DNA of 64,000 nucleotides from Argentina anserina (Eukaryota > Streptophyta > Magnoliopsida > Rosales > Rosaceae): assembly GCF_933775445.1 (NCBI RefSeq), contig NC_065872.1:3844001-3908000 (forward strand), read 5' to 3'. The notes below the pieces were generated by a model. It saw nothing but the letters and a program-made list of their open reading frames with translations, did not search any database and was not told the DNA's origin. The translations under genes and the position numbers were made by a program. Shown in pieces: positions 52,337 through 64,000 of the stretch (its first letter is position 1; each line of letters begins with the position of its first letter).

Positions 52337-54115
52337 ATGAGTCTCTTTGGTCTTGGAAGCAGGTACTTGCTATGATTATGATTTCAAATTTCGGAAAATT
52401 GATATTGGTGTTTAGTTTCATGCATTATTGCATTATATTATGCTCTGTTTCAAGAATGGTTGAGTTTTAATGAATTATCTCTGTATGGTTGCATGATTAG
52501 AACAGAACGCTTCTGGGTTATGAACTTGTGATAATATATTCAAACCTATCTCGTATCTGATATATTAGTTCCTGCATGCGTTGCTTTTAGCATAATAGAT
52601 TCATGCCCATGTACAAACTTATAATTGACCTAGTTAGATGTGTGTTCACGAGTATCAATCAAAACCGTAGTTTCATGTTATTTACATTGATCTATGTGAT
52701 TGCTCATTGCAAAATTTGTCCACGAAATTTTAGATAAAGATGTAATCTTTAATATAGTTTCTTGCCCTTTAGGGAATAAAATCCATGCTTTGTTTTTCTG
52801 CAAGAGTTGATTTTTTGCCTTTTATCTTTCATTGTACAGAAACCAAAAGACATTCCGGCCTAAAAAGAGTGCTCCATCAGGAAGCAAGGTTGGTGTCACA
52901 TAGTTTTTTTCTTCCTCTTTTGATTATCGACTTCGACGTCTTCTGTAGCTTTTGGTAATATGTATTGTATAAATGCAGGGTGCTCAGCTCCAAAAACATA
53001 TTGATGCTACTTTGGGCAGTGGCAATCTTAGAGAAGCCGTGCGTCTGCCCCCGGGAGAAGATATAAATGAATGGCTCGCAGTAAACAGTAAGAACTTTGA
53101 TAATTCACATTGTGAAATTTTAAGTTCATCAGAAGCATGATTGTTACATGCATGTGTTTTTTTTTTCTGAAGAGATACATGCATGTCTGACAGTCTTACG
53201 TGCATACATACTATATATGTATGCATATGTATGTGGAACGTTACCTCTGTGAAACTTTTCTCTGGAATATATAGAGCTTATTTTAAATCTGCTCTTTACC
53301 GCAGCTGTTGATTTTTTCAACCAAGTGAACATTCTGTTTGGTACTCTCACCGAGTTCTGCACGCCAGTCAATTGTCCAACAATGTCTGCAGGACCGAAGT
53401 ATACTTCTTGATCATCTCAATTAATTCACCTTTTTGGTTTATAGTGTTGAATTTATGCATTTTGATGACTTATTCAGTTATTTGATTACCAAACCTCCTC
53501 CCTCTAGTAGTTTGTGTGTTGTTTCATCTAAGTACTCATATTGGTTGAACTGCACAGGTATGAGTACAGATGGGCTGATGGAGTTAACATTAAGAAACCA
53601 ATAGAGGTCTCTGCTCCAAAGTACGTTGAATATTTAATGGACTGGATTGAAGTTCAGCTGGATGAGGAATCAATCTTCCCTCAAAAATTGGGTAAGCATA
53701 TTCTTGATACAACTATGCTAAGCTTTTCACAGGAACCAGCTTATAATGCTGCTTTTAAATTGTTGCAGGCGCGCCATTTCCATCCAATTTCATAGATGTT
53801 GTCAAGACCATCTTTAAGCGAATGTTCCGTGTTTATGCGCATATATATCACTCTCACTTCCAGAAAATTGTGAGTCTGAAGGAAGAGGCTCATCTCAACA
53901 CTTGCTTCAAGCACTTTGTTCTCTTCACTTGGGTAAGTTATCCTTGCTAAGAAATGCAAGACACATATGTAATATATTCACGTATGTATAACATACAGCA
54001 CTTTGTATTCATTTTGATTGCTTTGTGTTATATGATGTAGGAATTCTGCTTGATTGACAAAGGGGAGCTTGCACCTCTGCAAGACCTTGTTGAGTCCATT
54101 CTACAGCCAAAGTGA
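52337..54115 (+). CDS. MOB1: MOB kinase activator-like 1 (MOB1)
   Basis: Small co-activator of NDR/LATS (SIK1-Hippo-like) kinases, acting in cell proliferation, cytokinesis and growth. Seven exons, 52337-52362, 52840-52888, 52979-53087, 53305-53398, 53558-53691, 53769-53932 and 54041-54115, give 216 residues, the usual size. The start [19 protein letters not shown] is typical of plant MOB1. The zinc site is complete: C80 and C85 ([20 protein letters not shown]) with H162 and H167 (AHIYHSHF). [20 protein letters not shown] near the end is the conserved MOB1 C-terminus. All introns are GT-AG. There is nothing unusual about it; the copy looks fully functional. Confidence 0.97.
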
Positions 54116-55132
54116 TAGTAGATCTTTTGGTTGTCCTTCAAGACCTTAATGAGTGATACACAGGTTTTGTCAGCTTCTGTTTAGCCCTTGTAATTTTGTG
54201 GAGTGAGATGCCAACAAGCACCCTCTTTCTGTTTCTCTCAGTCTCTACCTTGTGATGACCAACCCCATAGTTTATTCATGAGAATCAAAAGAAGAAACTG
54301 TTTCTGGTTGGTAACTTTTCAAGTGATTGAATTACAACTCCGTAGACTGGTTGTTGCTGCCTAGCTCGCTAGTTGTGGATCAAAAGAATTGTTGTTGTAA
54401 CTTTTCAAACGATTGAATTACAACCCCATAATAATCAAATTCATCCATGGTGTCATTTAGAGGCCAATTAGTGGCCTAATAAAGGACAATTATGTTTCTG
54501 GTGCTTACTGTTGGTGATTGTCACAGAACAGAAGGTGAATATGAGTTCACCCCAGAGAAGGAGTTAAAAATGAGTTCAACTTGACAGGAGAGAAGGATTC
54601 CTCGAGTTAACCAGGAGACTGATGTTCTAGCGAATGGCAGATCGCAAGAAAATTGACTCTTTGAATTACAATTTCATACTGTTGCAAATTACATTTCCTA
54701 TCACATTCTCTTGTATTCCTATCATATTCTCAAAAAGAAATTTAAGAATCAACAATTGGCAAAACCAAACAGCAGCGTTCTCTAATTGTTGTGGTACAGT
54801 AGCAATGAGGTAGAACTATTCACCGTATCAATTTTTACTTTGAGTAGTTCTGTTCTTCTGGACTTCTGGAGAACAATATACACTGGACTTCTCTCGCAAC
54901 AATTGCAATTAGAGAACTTCCGAGTTTTGCTTGCCTTGATTTTCACAACTGCTCCCAGGATTGTTTCTTCTCTTCCAAATGAGCAGGTGCGCTAGCCCAT
55001 CAACCTACTATTTGCAATTGAAAATTTCAGATTGGCGTTTCTCTGCCAATATGTCTGAAAACGACAACACACCTCGAGGTCTTTGCATTCAGCTGAATTT
55101 ACAAAATCATATGCAAAACTGTTAGCTGGCCT
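54116..55132. other. Convergent 3' region between MOB1 and the O-fucosyltransferase gene
   Basis: It contains both 3' UTRs. A phrase like AACTTTTCAARYGATTGAATTACAACYCC occurs twice (about 54312-54342 and 54391-54425). No gene is seen. Confidence 0.55.
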
Positions 55133-57200
55133 CTACTTTTTCCATCTTGTTTCACAAATACAGCCCGGAAAGGGATTTGCATAGAAACTCTCTTCCAGCT
55201 TCGGAAACTCTCCAGGCTCCCTCAGATATGGGGACCCATCTCTGTCATGGTGAAGCTTCTTCACCTTGGAACTAAACTTCTTCCAAGAGATTGTTCCTTC
55301 GTCTAAATCATCAACAAGTTTTACAAAATTCATCCTGCGTTAACAAAATGACAATTATCACTGTGCTGAATGAATGAAAGATGAAATAAAGCTATCTATT
55401 ATGCCAAAACAGAAAACAAGGATGGGATATGAACATACTTGTCTGGACTGATGGTCTTCTTAAAGTTCTCAAAGCGCCTATGACCTTGAACTGCTTTTGC
55501 CATGTTTCCATCATATGTATATAGAAAAGCATCACTCTCTAAGGCCACAACATAGTCTATACCAGCCAACATGTTCTGATGAATCTTGAATGGACTCAGC
55601 TCCTCTTCTGTAGCAAGAGTAGAATGGGAGAAGATGTTCGGGAAGTCATCCTCAAGCTGTCGCATACTACCATTCCCATAAGCTTCACCAGCTACCAAGT
55701 ACATACTGGTGTTTGATGGAAAACCCAGCCCACGGAGCAAAAGTGAAGTCTCCCTAGGGGTCAATGGACAACCACCAAGCAACCTTCTCTCTGTCCCATT
55801 GATCTCTTTCTCCTTCCAGTGGCTGACTTCATAGCGCATTCTGCGTAGTTCATCATCCTCTTCTGCTGTCAAACTATGACTGCAGCCCGTAAATGCAAGC
55901 ATATCCTTCTCATACCTGTAGTAAGATGTAAAATTACAAACTGATATGGATCAGGACTATCTAAACACTTGCAGGACACATTCTACTTGTCAAAGAAAAT
56001 GAGCATAAACCTGCCATTCCAATGAAAAACAATTCATTTCATCTCTGCAAAGATGAGTCACAATGGTCTAATAATAACATCTAAAGCTATAAATACTTGC
56101 CTCAAGTGGAGAGCAAGGTAAGGACCTCCGTTCTGCCTCATTCTAGAAACTAAGGTTTTACCGAGTTCTTCTATCGGAGCTGAATATTTTAATGCCCTGT
56201 AATTTACACGACACCTCAGTCTTTGAATGGAAGGCGGGAGGCCATTGTTGGCAATCCGAGAATCAGTATGAGTGAGATAGACAGCTTTGTGCTGCTTCAG
56301 CAGTGGGAGGACCTCTGACTTGTAATAACTTGCCTGGTCAAAAGAATGCAAACCAGCTAAAACAATTAATTTAAGAATATGAGGCAACGCTATTAAATTA
56401 CATGGAACAGTAAGTTGGGAGATTACAGATAAGTGCATCCACTAATGGTATATCTGTGTAGTTAACAGGCTGACAAGGCCCATGTGTGCGTACTAGGCAT
56501 AAATCAGTACACACAGAGAGAGAGAGAGAGAGCTGTGCACAAAGAGAGCACACAATATTAAAAGAAAATGCTTATTTCATAATATAAAGCCTCTCATATT
56601 CACCTTAGACCAAGATATTGGTGTTTTGTTGAAAATTTCAATTCCTGCATATTCAGCTGGTAATGTCTCAACAATGTGGATTTCATCCTTCAATGTCTCA
56701 ATGAAGTGTTGCAAATCAAACAGATCCTTGAAGCCACTGCAAAGAGATAAGAAGTGATTAGTTCAGAGAATATGAGTGGAAAGGAATGTCACCTGGAGCG
56801 CATAACATATGAATCTTCAAAGCGCATCAGTCTATTTGAACGAACAGACATAGAACCAACCTCTCATCAGCCCAGTAGGAAGTGTGATCGAGCGAAGGTA
56901 AAACAAGTGTTGCCTTCATAATCTTAGCAACAGCAACCATATCACAAATCTGCATTCTAAAATTTTCATGCATCAGACTATAGTCTATAATTAGATTTGT
57001 AACTAATAAAAAATAAAAACAAAGTGTACAATAGCCAGACCCCAAATCTCATCTGATTCAAGCCACCGTTGGCATTTATAAGAATGTAACCATTGGTCTT
57101 TGAATCTAGTTCTGCCACAAAATGAAAGTAAAAGATGAGAGAATGAAAACCTCGTGCTAAAAAAAATCTATACACAGGCAGTGTGCAGGTGAATCACAGT

Positions 57201-57239
<39 letters not shown>

Positions 57240-58652
57240 TTGCCCGTATTCCATTGTAATATACTATTGTGGCTTACTTTTGTGGCTTTTTGGATAGTCA
57301 ATGCACTGACTGTAGTTAGCACTGTCGGGTTGGGACCAGATACCTGTGTACTGAACCAGAAGTAAATATCACAAATAAAACAACAAATGAACTTCTGAGA
57401 GAGCCCTCTATAAACTTTTGAGAATACAGCAAAACGAGATCAAGACATAAGAGTTAAAGACTTACTTCAGCTCTGTTCTCTCTACCAACAACACCAGACG
57501 CTACCATCATTAGAGTCCGTTCTACATCACTTCCTCCCTCTCTATACCCATAATCATGAGAGCTTTGATCAATCCGATTTGAATGCATCATTGAGCCAGA
57601 AGCATCCTAGAAAGAAGATTGCAACCAATAGAAATAAAAACCATATGGCGTGTCTAAGCATGAAATGCTGAAGCACACAGGTAAGCAGGACACTCTACTC
57701 TTGTCTACAAGTAATCAATTGTAATGATAGATAAAAACTATTGTTATACACGAACATCAGGACAGAATTCCAAAAGCCCACATCTACTCAGAACACTGAT
57801 TCAATCTCTCATGTGAACTACGGGGCAGGTCATGATAATTTATAAGGCTGAAACTATGAGTAAAGGGCTTATCTATATATGCTCATTATCGAAGCCAGCT
57901 TCCCATCTACTCCACTAATTGCAAGGAAACAGATACTACAAACTAAAATGAAGTTCAAGTTATCAATTCAATCGAATCAAAACTAATAAAGCAGCTACAT
58001 TGAGAACTTCCCCACCCTTTTTGCAACAGAAACACGTGAATATTCCAATCTATATAACCACTAAACTCATTGGCTGACTTAACAAGTAAAACAATCTAAA
58101 CCAAGCAGTAAAAAAGTGAACTTTGATGTAATAATCATAGAGAAGCAACCAAATTACCTGATTGGACCTTGCAGATTCAATAGCAGATCCAAACCAACCA
58201 GTAGCACAAATCTTGAGAATCCCCAGAAACAAACACACCCCACAAAACGCAAAGAACATCCAATGCCCAAGTCTCTTCCTTTCCCTCAACCCCATCTCCA
58301 CCACCACCGCCCCTATCGGCTTCCTCAGAAACCCTCTCACCGCCGCCCTCTGCGTCACCTGCCCGCCGCCGCCCTGCTGCTGCTTCCTCTCCGCCGCCGA
58401 CTCGGGCCCCTCGCCTCCGCCGATCTCGTATCTCGGCGAGTTCATCTGCAGGTCCACCTCGTACTGCGTACTGAACCCGCCGCCGTCGTCATTGCTGCCG
58501 GCGGCGGCGGCGGCGGAGGAGGAGAAGAAAGGGTTGCGCTTGAAGGAGTGGGCGCGGCGGGTCATGGAGCCGGAGAATCTGGGGCTGTTGACGCGCTGGG
58601 AGACGCCGCCGCCGTCCGCGGTGGAGGAGCTGTGGAGGTGGTGGTGGCCCAT
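55133..58652 (-). CDS. O-fucosyltransferase family protein (DUF246/GT106-like)
   Basis: Type II Golgi membrane protein of the plant O-fucosyltransferase-like family, whose members act in cell-wall glycan or protein fucosylation; the substrate is not known for this one. Nine exons on the minus strand: 58158-58652, 57466-57606, 57278-57350, 57041-57111, 56861-56949, 56604-56736, 56101-56333, 55439-55915, 55133-55334; 637 residues. A cytosolic, low-complexity N-terminus ([18 protein letters not shown]) precedes one membrane span at about residues 128-150 ([20 protein letters not shown]). Family motifs follow: [40 protein letters not shown], a central [50 protein letters not shown] and [21 protein letters not shown]. 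The intron between the exons ending 56101 and starting 55915 begins with GC. The start ATG is the first in the frame, downstream of an AG-rich leader. Confidence 0.93.
57202..57233. repeat. (AG)n microsatellite in an O-fucosyltransferase intron
   Basis: Sixteen AG units lie between exons 57278-57350 and 57041-57111, read as a CT-rich tract on the gene's strand. Shorter AG runs are at about 56515-56531 and 58659-58681 (leader). Confidence 0.9.
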
Positions 58653-58657
58653 GACTT

Positions 58658-58689
<32 letters not shown>

Positions 58690-60674
58690 CGGTGCGTTTT
58701 ATATAAGAGTGGAAATGAATGGTGTCATTGATGAAATGGGAGTTGAGATCGCAGAGGGGTGATAAAGGTGCTGCCTTTTTTTTAGCAGAGAAAAAGCTTC
58801 TGAAAGTGAATAAGAGGGAGACTCTCTGAGATTGAATGAAAGAAATGAGATTTGGGTTATGGTGGAATTTTGGGGTTTGATTAAGATCTTGAGGAAGATG
58901 GTGACACTTGAATGCTCTCTTGGAGATTCTTTTGTATTTTTGGAGAGTAGTGTAGAAAGGCGTGACATTTGGGTGCTGATGATAACTTGACTACTATATT
59001 TTCCATACATTGACCCCAAAAAAACAGAAAGTAAATTGACTATTTTCTCTTGGTTTATGACATATTTTGTATTGTTTTGTTTGGCCCTAGGAGGCTAGGA
59101 TGCTCTTGTATAATCCGAATGATCGAATAGTATAATATACGTGTAGTCGTAAAAACAAAATCTTTGACACGAAAGAGCGATTACAGACTTATTAGTATTA
59201 TACTATTATTGTATAAGATTTCATGAAATGAGCATAACTACATTTTTCTGAGTGCGTATGACTTGTAGTGTGAATAAAATGGTAATGTTAAGGTGATTGT
59301 CCTATTACTAAATAATGAGTTTAGACAAAATGAGAAAATATTGGTTGATGTAATTAATGGTTGATACTCAATGTTAAACTTTCTAAGATTGTTCCGATAT
59401 GATTCTTTTTTTAAATTTGATTTCAACAAATAGCTTGTAGAAAGAACAATGAGAAAATTACACCAAAAGAGGAGAACTTTATATTATAAAGCACAATGAG
59501 AAAATCTGTGTTGTGGTTACAACTCAAATGCTTCCAAATGGGATGAAAGAAGCAGCCTGGATTTTCTTAGGACGCGTCTTCTTTGTTAATTGAATTGTCT
59601 GAACATTTTTGTACATTTGCGGATGTCCACTAGTTGATTATGTGCCAAGTGAACCATGTATGAATCATTGACAGCAGCCCTAGCATTATGTCATTCAAAC
59701 TATAGAGGAATCATATTTTAGATATATAAATAAGGCATTTATCTCATCTCCACGACATGATTGTTGTTGTTGAATTGGCTTTATCCTATTAGACTTGTTG
59801 TCTCACTTGTCTGATGTACACTTATAAAACCAATAACCTAATCAAGCACTAATTCGAATAACCCGCAAGTCAAGGAGTTAATTCTATGGTCTATACTAAT
59901 TGAAAGAGTTGCCTTTCTTAAACAACTTTGAACTCTTTGAACGTAGATTTGAAGATAGTGAATATGTATAGAGTTCAACGAATTTATATGTGAGACTTTC
60001 GTTTGAATGCAAGCTATTGGGTGCATCACCTATTTGGAGCCAACCATAACTGACTTTTCCCTTCGTGGCATGTGTTCCTGCCTATTAGCCACCACCCGCC
60101 TTCAAAGTTCAAACTTCAAAGTCTCATAATCTTTCCTTCCTAAATGTATTCCTTCACCTGTCGTTTCACAATTTGCTTTCAAGTCCGGCGGACATGAACA
60201 TTCTGCAACGGATGCGCTGCTTTGAGTTTGGACGTTTGATGGACATGTTTAGAAGCGTGTTTTATCGATTACTCATTTCATCATAGATTTCGATATGAAG
60301 AAGTTGCTTGTTCAAGATTCAGTCAGGCCTTGCAATGAAGCACAAGGTGGCCAAACTTTTACAATCTTGAACACACTATGAAGCGGTTAGGTAGAGAGAA
60401 ACAAATGTAGTTTTTGAGAAAAATAAAATAAAAAATCATAAGTGAAACAATTTAGTAATGAGAAGAGATGAAGAGGTGTAATCTAGGAAGAATGGCAAGG
60501 GGCATATGGCCCAATGTAATATGGCGGGAAACTAGAACATAATCAAGCATAGTAATGGAGATTACTGGAGACAATAATCTCTCTCTTAAAAAATCCCAAT
60601 ACTTATTACTTAACCTTTCTCTTCTTCTTTGGTTCCTCCACACCACCACTAACCGCCATTTCGCGCCATTTCTG
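58653..60674. other. Divergent intergenic region
   Basis: The left part is the leader and promoter of the minus-strand O-fucosyltransferase gene with an AG-rich tract. The rest is AT-rich, with no supported gene, element or RNA. 60555-60674 is CT-rich and probably the leader of the RAD7-like gene. Confidence 0.6.
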
Positions 60675-63600
60675 ATGACCTCAAAACGACGTCGCATGGC
60701 CCCAAAACGCGGCCCAAGTCAGACCCACCCGAAACCCCCGCTAACGTCACTACTCCAACCACTTCTACTTCTACCCCTCCGCCTCTAAATTCCAAATCTT
60801 CCTCCCGATCCCAAAACCCTAACCCTAATTCCAATCCCAATCCCAAGGCCATTTTACTACGACGACGCAGTCCCCGTCTCGCTTCGAAGACCCCCGAGGC
60901 TGCCGCCACGAGGAGCACCCAAATCGACGGAGCGATGGATTTGTTTGGAGAGAGTGTCACGGCTATGGGGGTTGAGACCTCGAAATTGGGTTCTGGGTCG
61001 GACTCGGCGACCCGATTGAGTGGGAAAGGTTCGGGCTTTGGAGAGAAGGAGGAGGTTGGGGTTGAATTAGGGCTTAGTGGTGATTTGGGGGGAGAATAGT
61101 GAGGAGGAGAAGAAGAAGAGGAAGTTTGAGATGGGGAATTTAAGAGTTTTCTGAGCTTGCGATCGGGTAAGAGAGTTGCGAAAAGAGGTGTGGATGGAGA
61201 ATGTGGGAATGATTTCAGTGCTGAGAGGAGCAGAGGTGAATGTGGGAGAGAGGAAGGGAAGGGGAAGTTGGATGTGGTGGTGGTGTTGGATTCGGATGAG
61301 GAGGAGGACGATGACAAGTCTGGTGGGAATGTGGTTCGGAGTGGTGGAGGGAGTTCGACAGGGAAGAGGAAGTTGAGTGATGCAGTTGGAGTTGAAGATT
61401 CGGATGATGAAATGAGTAGGGGTGGGAATGGTGTGGTGGGCAGAAGGAAGTTTAGCAGACGAGAAAAAGGGAAGGAGAAGTTGGTTGGAGGAGGGGTGCC
61501 TGATGGTACTGACAAAGTGGAGTTGGATTTGTTGAGCTCGATGGACAATGTGGTTACGAGTGCTGCTCAGATAGGGGAGAATGTAGCATTGCAAGATGAG
61601 ATGCAGGGTAGGAACAGGAATGTTAGAGAGAATGGGAGAGACTGGAACAGGAATGCTAGAGAGAATGGAGCAGATAGGAGCAGATACCTGGAACGGTTTC
61701 GGGACATAGCCAGGCAAAATGCTACTGGGTTTGCTCGTTTTGATCCTCTAGAGGAGGAGGGGAATGATATGCCTCCTCAGGCTGAGGTGGAACAAGACAT
61801 CGAAGATTGGCCTGGTCCATTTTCTACTGCAATGAGGATTATGAGAGATGGGGCAGAAAAGAATAAGCAAGAGCAGAGTGCAAACAAAGGCAAGACTAAA
61901 CCAGCATTGGTGAACTGGGTCCCCAGGCCTCAGGAGCAGGAACGTGCAATATCAAAGAATTTGATCCCATCATTGCAGGAGTTGTGTTTGTCTGTTCTTG
62001 CTAAGAATGCCGATGCAATAATTTCACTGGAGAGTGTTCCAGATGCTTTGAGGCACCAGCTCAGTCATCTGCTCTGTGATTCTAGAAGGATGAATACTCA
62101 TTTTTTGAACTTCTTGTTCAAGGATCGCCAACATAGGTTAGCTTAAGGGATTACTCATGGTTCACAGGGGAAGAGTTTACAAAATCTTTTCAGGACTGCG
62201 ACATTAGCAACTTGACGATATGTTAGTTGTTTACTTTCCTGTATAATGTTTATTGGTAATTAGTATGAGTACTCTGAAGTCTGAACTAGATAATTATATA
62301 AGGCTCACTGTCTACTGCATTGGACATAGACTTCATCGCAAAGTTTGAAGGTATTCCATTTACTGAATCTACTTATCTCAATAGTTCTGCATCTAGTATA
62401 TTATGACACCAATTTTCTTTTTCTTTTTCCTTTTTAATTGTGGCTCTTAGCACAGTTTCACGCTTGACTAGTATCGAATGATGCAAGTTAGTTATGTTTA
62501 AACTCCAGTTTTTGTTTTCAGTTATCCCTCTTGAAAGCTTTAGATTTTGCTGAATATGTCAGTTAAGTTTGAAAACATGCTTCACAACCTGCATACATGT
62601 TAACAGAAATGAGTAGGTTCTCGTTTGTGTCCCATTTCTGCTGCTTTCTTGCTAATGGGTGATATATTTGATCACTGAATGTCGACTTGCAGCTTTTTGT
62701 TCCGTATTTGAATATTTTGGATAAGGTGGATTTTTGTTTTGTGAAATTAGGTAATACAACTGGACCAATGTGGGCGTTGTCTGCCAGATTATGTATTGAA
62801 TTCTACCTTAGCCCGGTCATCCAATTGCTTTCTTGCTTTAACTTCTTTGTCCCTCAGTGGTGCATGTCGTCTCTCAGATGCCGGGTTAGGTGTACTTGTT
62901 TCTTCTTCCCCTGGACTGAGATCTCTGAATCTCAGCCAGTGCTCCCTTCTCACTTCCTCAAGTATTGACACTTTAGCTAACTCATCAATGCTGAGGGAAC
63001 TATATTTTAAATGATTGCCAAAGCATTGATGCCATGCTGATTCTACCTGCCTTAAAGAAGTTTGAGCATTTGGAGGTGCTGTGGCTGCCCGGCATTGAAA
63101 ATGTTTGTGATGATTTTATTGAGAAGTATATTACTGCTCGTGGCCACAATTTGAAGGAGCTTATTTTGACTGATTGCATGTAAGTTTTTCTTTCTTATTT
63201 ACACCTCTCTGTGCATAACTTTCCCGGGAAATATGTTTCTTTTATCTTTATTGTAATTCCATTGATTTTTTTGTGGATGTTCTACTTATGATAGTTAGTT
63301 CTCGATTTGCTGCAGAAATTTAACAGAATCTTCTGTGAAGGTCATAGCTGAAACCTGTTCTGGGTTATGTGCGCTTGACCTAGTTATTTGCCTAAGCTGA
63401 CAGATTCTACTTTAGGATATCTTGCAAATGGTTGCCGAGAATTTCAAACATTAAAGTTTTATCGCAACTCATTCAGGTGCATCCGTAAGTTATTATTTTC
63501 TTTGCATTTTATGAAGTCAGTGTTAAATAAATTATTGCAATTTAGTATTTATGCTTTTATTTGGATGAGTGCATGGACTTTTTATTTTGTTTTCTAGTTG

Positions 63601-64000
63601 CACAGTTCTCTGAATGAATTTCCTGGCTTCGCTGATGTGACTAGTATAAATCATGATACTTAAATATCTCCCGGTGATAATCTAATGGAACATTTACTTT
63701 TGGTACGACAGTGATGAAGCTATTGCTGCATTCCTGCAAACTTCTGGAGAATGTTTGAGAGAACTTTCACTAAATTATATCAAGAAGGTAAGCTATGTTC
63801 TTCAGTCACATGCACAACGTGCCACAATCATCTTTTTTTTGTATGATAATTGCATCATCCGAAGCTGATGTTTGACCATTAATATTGCATGACACCTGGA
63901 TATTTTGAAATTGAAATTATGACACTCAAATCTAGCTGTACCTATTGGGTTGAATGAGTTTGTGTGAGCCTGGTTTACATAGCCAGAGTCATATGTTCTT
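60675..64000 (+). pseudogene. RAD7-like leucine-rich-repeat gene, frameshifted, 5' part
   Basis: Relative of the plant LRR proteins annotated as DNA repair protein RAD7 (like Arabidopsis At2g06040, from memory). The start MTSKRRRMAPKRG runs into a frame change near 60713, after which KSDPPETPANVTTPTTSTST and RRRSPRLASK read on. A second change lies around 61085-61165; the next frame holds an acidic, serine-rich region and the conserved ARQNATGFARFDP, EDWPGPFSTAMRIM, VNWVPRP and LIPSLQELCLSVLA, ending in TAA at 62146. EEFTKSFQDCDISNLT continues in another frame. LRR units follow: QLDQCGRCLPDYVLNSTLA, LTSLSLSGACRLSDAGLGVL, LRSLNLSQCSLLTSSSIDTL. Further frame changes lie near 63010 and 63393. 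With at least five lesions in 3 kb and none in neighbouring genes, I call it a pseudogene. Assembly error remains possible. It continues past the window. Confidence 0.78.

Noticed and set aside
61157..62146. Single-exon gene of 329 residues
   Set aside because: The frame starts inside conserved sequence that continues on both sides in other frames, so it is the longest surviving piece of the RAD7-like gene.

Overview
The window is nuclear DNA of a flowering plant: AT-rich intergenic DNA, many short GT-AG introns, TATA boxes, plant-only gene families (GRF, germin-like, OPR) and plant transposon types. The germin-like genes closely resemble the peach auxin-binding proteins ABP19/ABP20, so I infer a core eudicot, most likely Rosaceae (rose/strawberry side possible). 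I could not test this by search.

Layout. 1-6602 (+): 3' 23 exons of CTR9/VIP6, a Paf1-complex subunit. 8382-9677 (-): a GROWTH-REGULATING FACTOR with a miR396 site. 12100-19438 (-): an 18-exon DENN-domain protein whose 5' leader carries an intron and a short uORF. 22296-24188: three adjacent young insertions (Harbinger-type MITE, tRNA-derived SINE, TRIM retroelement), all with target-site duplications. 25746-33226 (+): a cluster derived from 12-oxophytodienoate reductase, with an OPR3-like gene lacking a peroxisomal signal, a gutted pseudogene, a long-TIR MITE, and an OPR3-like gene ending in SRL. 33488-34375 (-): a broken beta-1,3-glucanase. 36717-43887: four intact intronless germin-like genes, with a fifth, degraded copy at 50345-50925. 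44284-49340: an intronless, broken retrocopy of the m6A methyltransferase MTA, split by a 3.1-kb solo LTR with a perfect 5-bp TSD. 49441-50127: two neighbouring fold-back elements. 52337-54115 (+): MOB1. 55133-58652 (-): an O-fucosyltransferase-family protein. 60675-64000 (+): a frameshifted RAD7-like leucine-rich-repeat gene running off the right end.

The flanks (0-20 kb and 52-58.7 kb) hold conserved single-copy housekeeping genes that assemble without a frameshift. The middle (20-51 kb) is an accessory zone of tandem defence/jasmonate and cell-wall genes, pseudogenes and mobile elements. CTR9 and MTA both concern mRNA production, GRF and MOB1 growth, and OPR3 jasmonate synthesis, but as in most plant loci the neighbours are not an operon and each gene should be read alone.

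I found no convincing unknown multi-gene system. The most unusual structures are a set of fold-back elements that sit in (TA)n tracts and carry subterminal hairpins, the nested solo LTR in the MTA retrocopy, and the divergence in targeting signal and promoter among the OPR3 duplicates. Exon borders were placed by eye from splice sites, reading-frame continuity and family similarity; all full-length models sum to a multiple of three.
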